Source: Salinicola halimionae (GTDB lineage: Bacteria > Pseudomonadota > Gammaproteobacteria > Pseudomonadales > Halomonadaceae). Taken from it: a stretch of DNA of 64,000 nt. Made by a program: the position numbers and the translations under genes. Below are positions 54,628 to 64,000 of the stretch, piece by piece. Position 1 is the first letter of the stretch; each line of letters opens with the position of its first letter. The stretch covers positions 131,321 through 195,320 of the forward strand of contig NZ_PZJQ01000002.1 in assembly GCF_003206065.1 (NCBI RefSeq), written 5' to 3'. Under the pieces are notes generated by a model, which saw nothing but the letters and a program-made list of their open reading frames with translations, had not been told where the DNA came from and did no database searches.

Positions 54628-54656
54628 TAGACCACTTTCCGCTTCGGGTAGACCAC
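54628..54656. promoter_or_regulatory. Direct repeat TAGACCAC upstream of the MocR-type regulator (candidate operator)
   Basis: TAGACCAC occurs at 54628-54635 and again at 54649-54656, 21 bp apart, within the gap between the permease and regulator genes. Two direct repeats about two helical turns apart are compatible with a dimeric GabR/MocR operator. Confidence 0.5.
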
Positions 54657-54713
54657 CTGCAATGGCCAGCGCATAATCGACGGATTCCTACCGCGTTCCT
54701 CACGAGGAGTCGC

Positions 54714-56150
54714 ATGGACGACCGCCACCAGGCGCTGTATCACATCAAGCTGGGTTACCACGCGCAGCCGGTGCACCTGACCAAGCACTGCCGACTCGAG
54801 CAGACCCTGCTGACATTGATTGCACAGCGGTGGCAGGGCGGCCAACGACTGCCCGGTCATCGAGCGCTATGCGTCACGCTCGGCGTGGCCCGCAACACGC
54901 TGGCCGGCGTTATCGAGAGCCTGACCCGACAAGGGCATCTGATCACCGACCATGGCCGGGGCACCTGGGTGTGCAAGCGCTTACCTCGGCGAGAACGGGA
55001 GGCTGTCCCCAGCGGGCCGATTTCTCGCCGCGCACATAAGCTGCTTGGGGATGTCGGTGCCAGTCCGCTGCAGAGCGGCGCCTTCGTGCCGGGGGTGCCC
55101 GATATCGTCCATTTTCCGATCGCCCGCTGGCGCCAGCTCTATTCGCGCATCACCGTGCCCCACAATACGCTGCTGCTCTCCTACGCCGCGGGCGGCTACG
55201 GGCCGTTGAAGCGCGCCATCGCGGGCTATCTGTCACGGTGGCGGGGCATCGACTGCGAACTCGATCAGATCGTGATTACCGAAGGCGCCCACCACGGCCT
55301 TCAGCTGTGCGCCCTGACGCTGGCTGACCACGGCGATCGTGTGGTCATGGATTCCCCGTTCTACTGGGGCGCTCGGAACGTCTTTCACGCTGGCGGACTC
55401 GAGATCGAGCACGCCATCTGGGAACCGCGGGAAGGTTACGTGGGCACGTTGCCAAGCGCTCGCCCCAGACTGCTCTACTTCACCGGATCTCACCATTATC
55501 CGTTAGGCATGAAGTCAGTGAGTGCTCACAAACATTCACTGGTTCGACATCTTGAACCCGACTGGATCCTGGAAGACGACTACGAATTCGGCGACGGCTG
55601 TCATCGGGAACTGGCGTTCGATACCGTCGCCGACAACCAGATTCTGATCGGCTCGTTCTCCAAGCTGATGTTCCCGGGTCTGCGGCTGGGTTATCTGGTG
55701 GTTCCGAGAGGGCTGAGTGCCGCGATCAACCGGGTGCGTACCGGCGTCTTTCGCGAAGGAAGGCTACTCGATCAGGCGGTGCTCGCCACCTTCATCGATG
55801 ATGGCGATCTGGATAGCTGGTGTCAGCGCATGGCCCGCGAGTATCTGCAGCGCCAACAGCAGCTGCAGGGGCTGCTCGCCGGGACACCCGGCATCATCGG
55901 CATTTCGCCGCCGGCCGGCAATATCAGTCTGAGTCTGGCGCTCGCCGCGAATCTGGACGACGAGCGTTTATCACAGCATCTGCTGAACCGATACCAGCTG
56001 GTCGCCCGGCCGTTGAGCCGAGTGTGCGGCGCGGGCGACCACCGGCGCGGCCTGATCCTGGGCGTCGGCATGGTCGAGGGCGAGGCGCTTGACCGTCAGG
56101 GCCTGCGCCTCGCTGCCGGCATTCGCGAGTTCGTCGAGTCGCAACGCTGA
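54714..56150 (+). CDS. MocR/GabR-type PLP-dependent transcriptional regulator
   Basis: A 478-aa fusion of an N-terminal GntR winged helix (about residues 20-95, including GQRLPGHRALCVTLGVARNTLAGVIESL) with an aminotransferase class I-like domain (about 110-470). The PLP-binding Lys317 is in SFSKLMFPGLRLGYL, with DDYEFGDG upstream as the ligand Asp motif. Such regulators sense an amine or amino acid through PLP. The divergent permease-gabT pair makes GABA a reasonable candidate effector. It is convergent with the ABC transporter operon. It starts with CACGAGGAGTCGC before ATG 54714. Confidence 0.9.
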   Translation: MDDRHQALYHIKLGYHAQPVHLTKHCRLEQTLLTLIAQRWQGGQRLPGHRALCVTLGVARNTLAGVIESLTRQGHLITDHGRGTWVCKRLPRREREAVPSGPISRRAHKLLGDVGASPLQSGAFVPGVPDIVHFPIARWRQLYSRITVPHNTLLLSYAAGGYGPLKRAIAGYLSRWRGIDCELDQIVITEGAHHGLQLCALTLADHGDRVVMDSPFYWGARNVFHAGGLEIEHAIWEPREGYVGTLPSARPRLLYFTGSHHYPLGMKSVSAHKHSLVRHLEPDWILEDDYEFGDGCHRELAFDTVADNQILIGSFSKLMFPGLRLGYLVVPRGLSAAINRVRTGVFREGRLLDQAVLATFIDDGDLDSWCQRMAREYLQRQQQLQGLLAGTPGIIGISPPAGNISLSLALAANLDDERLSQHLLNRYQLVARPLSRVCGAGDHRRGLILGVGMVEGEALDRQGLRLAAGIREFVESQR

Positions 56151-56168
56151 GATGGCAACGTGCCAGCC

Positions 56169-57323
56169 TCAGGCGGTCTCCAGAACGTCACCGACGTCGG
56201 CAGTACGCTCGTCGCGAATCCGGCCTTCGGTCTCGGGATCGAACACCACCATGCGCGAGACGTCGAAGGCGAATCTCGCCCGCTCGCCCGGACGTAGCGG
56301 CGTACCCGGGCGCATGCGGGCGTTGATATGGGCGCCCCCGAGCGACGTCACCACGTAGAGATCGGCGCCGGTCGGCTCGACCAGCTCGACCGGCAGTTCG
56401 GCCTCGTGAATGTTGCCCTCACGGTGATTGGCGCTAGCCGGATCGGTGATCGCCTCGGGCCGCAAGCCTATGATGACATCGCGATCGCACCAGTCACGCA
56501 GAGCCTGGCGATCACGCACGATAGGCAGCGTCAGGGTGGTGTCGCCCGCTATCGCCTGCGCTACCGGCACGCCATCGCGCTCGACGATCCGCGCCTCGAT
56601 CAGATTCATCGATGGCGAGCCCATGAAACCGGCGACGAACAGATTGTTGGGATCGTCGTAGACCGCCTGCGGCGTGCCCAGCTGCTGGAGCTCGCCACCG
56701 CGCATGACGGCGATTCTCGACGCCAGCGTCATCGCCTCGATCTGGTCGTGGGTAACGTAGACGATCGTGGTCCCCAGACGCTGATGGAGCTGCTTGATTT
56801 CAGTGCGCATGTCGACGCGCAGCTTGGCATCCAGGTTCGACAACGGTTCGTCGAACAGGAAGAGTTGCGGATCGCGTACCAGCGCCCGCCCCATCGCCAC
56901 GCGCTGGCGCTGCCCGCCGGAAAGCTGCCCCGGCTTGCGATCAAGCAGGTTCTCGATCTGCAGCAGCTTGGCGACTCGGTCGACCGCTTCACGACGCTCC
57001 TTGCGCGGGACCTTGCGCATCTCCAGCCCGAAGCCGATGTTGCCCGCCACCGTCATGCTCGGGTAGAGCGCGTAGGACTGGAACACCATGGCAATGTCGC
57101 GCCGTGACGGATGCACGTCATTGATACACCGGCCGTCGAGCAGCAGCTCGCCCTCGCTGATCGAATCGAGTCCGGCGATCATGTTCAGGAGCGTCGACTT
57201 GCCACAGCCCGACGGCCCCACCAGGACCAGAAAGTCACCCTGCTCGATCGAGATATCGATGCCCTTGAGGACATGGGTCTCGCCGAAGCGCTTGTGAACG
57301 TTATTGATATGCAGAAAGCTCAT
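56169..57323 (-). CDS. gtsD: Sugar ABC transporter ATP-binding protein (MalK/GtsD type)
   Basis: ATPase subunit of a carbohydrate importer, 384 aa. Walker A GPSGCGKST (36-44), signature LSGGQRQRVAMGRAL (134-148), Walker B LFLFDEP (154-160) and the H-loop YVTHDQ (near 190) are intact; a C-terminal OB/TOBE domain (about 240-384) gives the MalK/UgpC layout. It starts 7 bp after the permease stop and is the last gene of the four-gene importer operon. It converges on the MocR-type gene with 18 bp between stops. Such ATPases can be shared by several importers. Confidence 0.9.
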   Translation of the reverse strand: MSFLHINNVHKRFGETHVLKGIDISIEQGDFLVLVGPSGCGKSTLLNMIAGLDSISEGELLLDGRCINDVHPSRRDIAMVFQSYALYPSMTVAGNIGFGLEMRKVPRKERREAVDRVAKLLQIENLLDRKPGQLSGGQRQRVAMGRALVRDPQLFLFDEPLSNLDAKLRVDMRTEIKQLHQRLGTTIVYVTHDQIEAMTLASRIAVMRGGELQQLGTPQAVYDDPNNLFVAGFMGSPSMNLIEARIVERDGVPVAQAIAGDTTLTLPIVRDRQALRDWCDRDVIIGLRPEAITDPASANHREGNIHEAELPVELVEPTGADLYVVTSLGGAHINARMRPGTPLRPGERARFAFDVSRMVVFDPETEGRIRDERTADVGDVLETA

Positions 57324-57330
57324 GTGATCC

Positions 57331-58206
57331 TCAGCCCTTGACCGATCCCGACATCAACCCGCGCAGGAAATACTTGCCCGCGAGGATATAGACGATGAGC
57401 GTCGGCACCGCCGCCACCATCGCCGCCGCCATGTTGACGTTATAGGCCTTCACTCCCGTGGAGCTATTGACCAGATTATTGAGTGCCACCGTGATCGGTG
57501 CACTGTCGCCGGAGGCGAACGAGACGCCGAACAGGAAGTCGTTCCAGACGTTGGTGAACTGCCAGATGATCGTGACCACGATGATCGGTATCGACGCTGG
57601 CAGCAGAATCCGGAAGAAGATGACGAAAAATCCGGCACCATCGAGCTGCGCCGCCCTTACCAGTTCATCCGGAAAGCTGGCGTAGAAGTTGCGAAAGAAC
57701 AGCGTGGTGAATCCGATACCGTAAACGATGTGGACGAGCACCAGGCCCCATGTACTGTTGGCCAGATGCAGAATTCCCAGCATACGAGCCATCGGCAGCA
57801 GAATGATCTGGAACGGAATGAAGCAGCTGAACAGTATCAGTCCGAACACGATCTTGTGGCCGCGAAACTTCCACTTGGTCAATACGTAACCGTTGAACGC
57901 GCCCAGCAGGCCTGAGATCAATACCGCAGGTATCACGATCTTGATGCTGTTGAAGAAGTAGCCGTGCACCCCTTCGCATTCGAGACCGATGCAGGCGCTT
58001 CCCCACGCTTCCCGCCAAGGAGCGAATGTCCATTCGCCGGGCAGCGCCAGCATGTTGCCCTGATGGATCTCATCCAGCGTCTTGAACGACGTGGTCAGCA
58101 TCACGTAGAGCGGCAGCAGATAGATGACCGCAAACACCAGCAGAATGGCGTAGAGAATGGCCCGCGTAGCAGCGCCCTGACGTACGGTGGGAGATGCGGC
58201 ACTCAT
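57331..58206 (-). CDS. gtsC: Carbohydrate ABC transporter permease (GtsC/MalG type)
   Basis: Inner-membrane permease of 291 aa with about six transmembrane segments; the first (about 15-36) is ATRAILYAILLVFAVIYLLPLY. The EAA loop ELVRAAQLDGAGFFVIFFRILLP (near 192) would contact the ATPase. A long open extension upstream lies antisense-free but is covered by the preceding gene, and ATG 58206 overlaps the stop of the other permease by four bases, so the two are translationally coupled. It belongs to the binding-protein-dependent MalG branch. Confidence 0.88.
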   Translation of the reverse strand: MSAASPTVRQGAATRAILYAILLVFAVIYLLPLYVMLTTSFKTLDEIHQGNMLALPGEWTFAPWREAWGSACIGLECEGVHGYFFNSIKIVIPAVLISGLLGAFNGYVLTKWKFRGHKIVFGLILFSCFIPFQIILLPMARMLGILHLANSTWGLVLVHIVYGIGFTTLFFRNFYASFPDELVRAAQLDGAGFFVIFFRILLPASIPIIVVTIIWQFTNVWNDFLFGVSFASGDSAPITVALNNLVNSSTGVKAYNVNMAAAMVAAVPTLIVYILAGKYFLRGLMSGSVKG

Positions 58207-59108
58207 GATCGAGGCTCCCGAAGCTCGGAGTAGAGATAGGGGATGATCAGCGCTGCGATCACCGCCAGCATGAACACCGCGCTGGCCGCGGCGATGCCCA
58301 TCTCGTTGCGCGAAAAGGCGTAGGAGTACATGAAGGTCGCCGGTACCGCCGTGGCATTGCCCGGCCCGCCGCCGGTCATCGCTACGATCAGGTCGAAACT
58401 CTTGATTGCCAGATGCGCCAGTACCACGACCGCGCTCATGAAGACCGGTCGCAGCTGGGGAATGATGATGCGCGCATAGATCTTCCAGGCCGGCGCGCCG
58501 TCGATCTGGGCAGCCTTGATCATCTCGCCGTCGATGCCGCGCAGGCCCGCCAGGAACATCGCCATGACGAAACCCGTCGCCTGCCATACCGCAGCGATCA
58601 CCACCGTATAGATCGCCATGTTGGAATCGATCAACCAGTTGAAGCTGAAACTCTGCCAGCCCAGGTCATGCATGGTCTTTTCCAACCCCAGTCCGGGATT
58701 GAGAAACCACTGCCAGGCGGTACCGGTGACGATGAAAGAGAGCGCCATCGGGTAGAGATAGATGGTGCGCAGTACGCCTTCGGCCCGGATGCGCTGATCG
58801 AGCAAAATCGCCAGCACTAGGCCCAGCACGATACAGCTGACGATGTAGAGAAGTCCGAAGACCCAGATATTGTGCAGCGCGATGCCCCAGGTCCAGGAGG
58901 TCCACAACCGCGACCACTGATGGAGTCCGACCCAGGTGTAATCCGGCATCATGCCGGAGTCGCTGAACGAGATGTAGCTGGTCCAGGCTATGAAGCCGTA
59001 GACGAAGAACAGAACCAGGACACAGGAAGGCGACAACACCAGCTTGGGCAGCCAGCGCTGAAGCCGTTCCCGCGCTCCACCGTCCCGATCCGGGGAAGCA
59101 TTGGACAT
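58203..59108 (-). CDS. gtsB: Carbohydrate ABC transporter permease (GtsB/MalF type)
   Basis: Inner-membrane permease of 301 aa with about six transmembrane segments. The N-terminal cytosolic stretch (about 1-20) is polar, then KLVLSPSCVLVLFFVYGFIAW begins the first span. The EAA loop reads EMIKAAQIDGAPAWKIYARIIIPQL (near 197). It follows the solute-binding protein by 54 bp and overlaps gtsC. Together with GtsC it forms the translocation pore of the importer. Confidence 0.88.
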   Translation of the reverse strand: MSNASPDRDGGARERLQRWLPKLVLSPSCVLVLFFVYGFIAWTSYISFSDSGMMPDYTWVGLHQWSRLWTSWTWGIALHNIWVFGLLYIVSCIVLGLVLAILLDQRIRAEGVLRTIYLYPMALSFIVTGTAWQWFLNPGLGLEKTMHDLGWQSFSFNWLIDSNMAIYTVVIAAVWQATGFVMAMFLAGLRGIDGEMIKAAQIDGAPAWKIYARIIIPQLRPVFMSAVVVLAHLAIKSFDLIVAMTGGGPGNATAVPATFMYSYAFSRNEMGIAAASAVFMLAVIAALIIPYLYSELREPRS

Positions 59109-59162
59109 CGGATCACTCTCGATTCGTGAATGAGAAGCCCCGCCAGTGGGCGGGGCCGATCA

Positions 59163-60455
59163 TCAGGACGTTGCGCTCTTGACCGCCATCGCCAGCTGTT
59201 CGGCGGCGACATCGCTTGGCATGTCACTGTTGACGAATGACGAGATGATGTCGAAGACGGCGTTCTTCACCGACGCCGGCGCGGCGTAACCATGCGCCAG
59301 GCTACCCATCAGCGTGTGGTTCTTCGCGGCCGACTTGACCTGCTCGTAACCGCGTTGAGCGCAGGCATCGAGTTTGTCGGCAGAGAGGTCCATACGCGCC
59401 GGCACCGAGCCCTTGATCTGGCTGAAAGCGATCTGGAACTCGGGTGAGCCGATGATCTTGGCCATGGTCTGCTGCATCTTCTGCTGATCGCCGTCATCGG
59501 TATCGAACATGATCATCAGATCGCTGTTGAAGGTCACGGCATCCTGCGTGCCCGGGGTGCGGAAGCACATGAAATCCTTGCCCGGCTCGAGATTGGCGTT
59601 GAGGAACTCACCCTTCGCCCAGTCACCCATGATCTGATAGAGCGCCTTGCCGTTGATCACCATCGCCGTGGCCAGGTTCCAGTCGCGGCCGGGGGAGTTG
59701 TCATCCTTGTACTTCAGCAGTTCGCGGAGATGGTCGAACGACTGCGTCATGGTGTCGGAATCGAGCGCCTTGGGATCGAGATTGATCAGCGCCTGGCGAT
59801 AGAAATCAGCACCGCCGGTCGCCAGCACCACGTTCTCGAACACCGTAGTGTCCTGCCACGGCTGACCGCCATAGGCCAGGCCGGTGTAGCCCGCATCCTT
59901 GGCCTTCTTCAATGACGCAATGAAATCATCCCAGGTCTTGGGCTGTTCGATGCCCAACTCATCCATCAATGGTTTGTTGGCCCAGACCCAGTTGGTGGAA
60001 TGGATCTCGAACGGCGCCCCAATCCAGTGACCTTCGTACTTGGCGAATTCCTGCAGCGGCTGCGGAAAGACCTCGTCCCATTTTCCTGCCTTGGCAACAT
60101 CGTCGAGCGAACTCAGTGCATCCCGTTTGGCCCAGTCCTGTGCATCGTAACCAAGAACTTGCGCCGCCGTCGGTGGATTGCCCGAGGTGATGCGCGAACG
60201 GAGAACGGCCATCGCATTGGTACCGGCGCCTCCCGCAACCGGCATGTTCTTCCAACCGATATCCTGATCCGCCAGACCCTCTTTCAGCGCACCCAGCGCT
60301 TTGGCCTCACTTCCCGACGTCCACCAGTTGAGAACTTCGACCTGATTATCCGTTGAAGTATCAGCCGCCATCGTATTGGTGGATAGCGCTAAAGCGAATG
60401 GAAGTAGCGCAAATCCCAGACGATTGACGAGGGTCCTGTTGTGATTGCTGTGCAT
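59163..60455 (-). CDS. gtsA: Sugar ABC transporter solute-binding protein (GtsA-like, glucose/mannose family)
   Basis: Periplasmic binding protein of 430 aa. A signal peptide (about 1-30, ending TNTMAADT) precedes VEVLNWWTSGSEAKALGAL and MPVAGGAGTNAMAVLRSRITSGNPPTAAQVLGYD, motifs I recall from the Pseudomonas GtsA glucose-binding proteins. Sugar-binding aromatic residues include WW in NWWTSG. It is the first gene of gtsABCD-like order and is preceded by a ribosome site GAAGAGGAATTAAGGG. The exact sugar cannot be read from sequence. Confidence 0.87.
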   Translation of the reverse strand: MHSNHNRTLVNRLGFALLPFALALSTNTMAADTSTDNQVEVLNWWTSGSEAKALGALKEGLADQDIGWKNMPVAGGAGTNAMAVLRSRITSGNPPTAAQVLGYDAQDWAKRDALSSLDDVAKAGKWDEVFPQPLQEFAKYEGHWIGAPFEIHSTNWVWANKPLMDELGIEQPKTWDDFIASLKKAKDAGYTGLAYGGQPWQDTTVFENVVLATGGADFYRQALINLDPKALDSDTMTQSFDHLRELLKYKDDNSPGRDWNLATAMVINGKALYQIMGDWAKGEFLNANLEPGKDFMCFRTPGTQDAVTFNSDLMIMFDTDDGDQQKMQQTMAKIIGSPEFQIAFSQIKGSVPARMDLSADKLDACAQRGYEQVKSAAKNHTLMGSLAHGYAAPASVKNAVFDIISSFVNSDMPSDVAAEQLAMAVKSATS

Positions 60456-60543
60456 CCCTTAATTCCTCTTCTTGTTGGGGCAACATCTAGTTCTTTTACG
60501 AAACGACCCACCTCATCTGGCGCACCAAGTGGGATAATTGAGA

Positions 60544-60571
60544 CTATTACCTAACTGCATTTACCTAACAA
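60544..60571 (-). promoter_or_regulatory. Candidate gtsA promoter with overlapping direct repeat
   Basis: On the minus strand TTGTTA (60566-60571) and TAATAG (60544-60549) are 16 bp apart. The 9-bp direct repeat TTACCTAAC (plus strand, 60547-60555 and 60561-60569) overlaps both hexamers, which suggests a regulator-binding site; the regulator is unknown. Confidence 0.45.
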
Positions 60572-60785
60572 TACAACCATGGACGCACATGCAGTCGCTC
60601 AGCGCTCGGTTAGCAGACCCCGTTACGCAGAATGGCGCGGGTTGGCGGTGAGTAGCACCTGGGTTTACCCCCTAAGTCGCATCGACTAATAGGCGATGTC
60701 ATGGGGACTCATCGACTTGCCAACCCCTGCGCCGATATCTGAAAAACTGGTGATTGAGCATTAATAACACACCATGAAACAACGC

Positions 60786-60820
60786 ATAAAAAAGCGGCTC
60801 ATCCGAAAAGGATGAGCCGC
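60786..60820 (-). terminator. Rho-independent terminator of gyrB
   Basis: Minus-strand stem AGCGGCTCATCC / GGATGAGCCGCT with loop TTTTC, followed by TTTTTT. It lies about 90 bp beyond the gyrB stop. Confidence 0.9.
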
Positions 60821-60910
60821 TCTGTTTACCGAACTTATTCTGCCTGGTCAGTTAAATACCAGCCTCAGCTTAGTATAGCCGGGCCTCAATCTTATCGTCC
60901 CGACCTCGCC

Positions 60911-63328
<2,418 letters not shown>

Positions 63329-63344
63329 TCACTCCGTGGTGAAA

Positions 63345-64000
63345 TCATTCCGAATACAGCCGTCCGCCGGCGAGTTGCGATGCCACCACGTCCGTGTCTG
63401 GCTGCCAGACGTCGGCCAGCGCCTCGCGATCGACGCTGGTGATGAAGACCTGGCAGTTGAGCTGCTCGAGCCATTGGCAGAAGATCCGCCGATGGTCGCC
63501 GTCGAGTTCCGCCGGCAGGTCATCGATCAAGTAAAGACAGGTGCGGCCACTCGACTGTTCTAGCAGCTGTCCCTGGGCAAGCTTCAATGCGCTGACGACC
63601 AGCTTCTGCTGGCCGCGCGAAAGCACTTCAACCGCCGCATGTCGCCCGACGCGAATACGCAGGTCGGCACGCTGTGGCCCCTGCTGGGTAAAACCCATCT
63701 GGCGATCGGTATCGCGTCCGGTCTCGAAAACCTCCAGCAAGGCGCGCTGGCGATCCCAGCCCCGCGAGTAGCGCAAGGTCAGATCCGGTAACGGCAACAG
63801 CGCCGCCAGGGTCTTCTCGAAAACCGGCGCGAAGCGCGCCATATAGCCCTCGCGCAGGCTATCCAGACGCTCGCTCCAGTGCGCCAGTTCACGCTCCCAG
63901 ATACGTATCGACTGAACATCGATTCTATCATGCCTGAGCAGCGCATTCCGATGTTTCAAGGCCCTTCTGACGCGTTTCCAGCCGTCCAGAAAGTCCTGTT
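63345..64000 (-). CDS. recF: DNA replication and repair protein RecF (5' end cut by window edge)
   Basis: ABC-type ATPase that with RecO and RecR loads RecA at single-stranded gaps. Only the C-terminal part is present: the frame is open through position 64000 and the N-terminal Walker A region lies beyond the window edge. The visible part begins WKRVRRALKHRNALLR, and contains SRGQQKLVVSALKLAQ (ABC signature region) and CLYLIDDLPAELD (Walker B and D-loop). The ABC signature is intact. It lies upstream of gyrB in the conserved dnaA-dnaN-recF-gyrB order, so the origin region is probably just past the window end. Confidence 0.93.
   Translation of the reverse strand, partial: QDFLDGWKRVRRALKHRNALLRHDRIDVQSIRIWERELAHWSERLDSLREGYMARFAPVFEKTLAALLPLPDLTLRYSRGWDRQRALLEVFETGRDTDRQMGFTQQGPQRADLRIRVGRHAAVEVLSRGQQKLVVSALKLAQGQLLEQSSGRTCLYLIDDLPAELDGDHRRIFCQWLEQLNCQVFITSVDREALADVWQPDTDVVASQLAGGRLYSE

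Larger units (their letters stand above)
60456..60910. other. Intergenic region gtsA promoter / gyrB 3' end
   Basis: This 455-bp stretch contains the gts promoter region, direct repeats near 60547-60569 and the gyrB terminator near 60786-60820. No gene, tRNA or additional open frame with coding character was seen in it. Confidence 0.6.

Overview
The window looks like a chromosomal segment of a GC-rich gammaproteobacterium, most likely Halomonadaceae or a close relative (inference from gene content, GC-rich codon use and Pseudomonas/Enterobacteria-type neighbourhoods; no 16S is present). It ends in recF-gyrB, so it lies beside the dnaA-dnaN-recF-gyrB region and probably close to the replication origin. 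No insertion sequence, CRISPR array, tRNA, rRNA or prophage was seen.

Layout. (1) 45-8203: an M20-type amidohydrolase, rsmE, secB and a rhodanese (yibN) on the minus strand, divergent from gpmI-envC-ctpA. (2) 8295-14593: the ubiquinone/pepP block ubiI-ubiH-pepP-ygfB, divergent from zapA, the 6S RNA gene and ygfA; overlapping divergent promoters are readable. (3) 14741-21228: a 31-residue membrane peptide with its own promoter, ilvA, rpiA, a D-lactate dehydrogenase, an HDAC-like deacetylase, and an HxlR regulator divergent from a quinone-reductase-like oxidoreductase. (4) 21333-40196: a large lipopolysaccharide core island. It holds waaA, hldE, an OpsX-type heptosyltransferase, several glycosyltransferases, the Kdo kinase kdkA, a YejM-like and an OpgB-like alkaline-phosphatase-fold membrane enzyme, a D-Ala-D-Ala ligase, waaF and hldD. 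One A/T-rich gene there is probably foreign. (5) 40378-47018: glyQS, gmhB and an AsmA-family gene, with five parS sites plus one degenerate site between them. (6) 47329-56150: a hypothetical gene, an aldehyde dehydrogenase, a PLP dehydratase, an ElaA-like acetyltransferase, and a gabT/permease/MocR-regulator block. (7) 56169-60455: a glucose-type ABC importer (gtsABCD-like). (8) 60911-64000: gyrB and the 3' part of recF.

How the genes work together. hldE, hldD and gmhB cover three of the four ADP-heptose steps (gmhA is not here). waaA, the OpsX-like enzyme, kdkA and waaF build an inner core that probably carries phosphorylated Kdo. The parS cluster about 14-20 kb from gyrB fits an origin-proximal centromere. 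A recurring oddity is a set of short degenerate tandem arrays (periods 13-21 bp) in intergenic gaps, mostly just 3' of stop codons.
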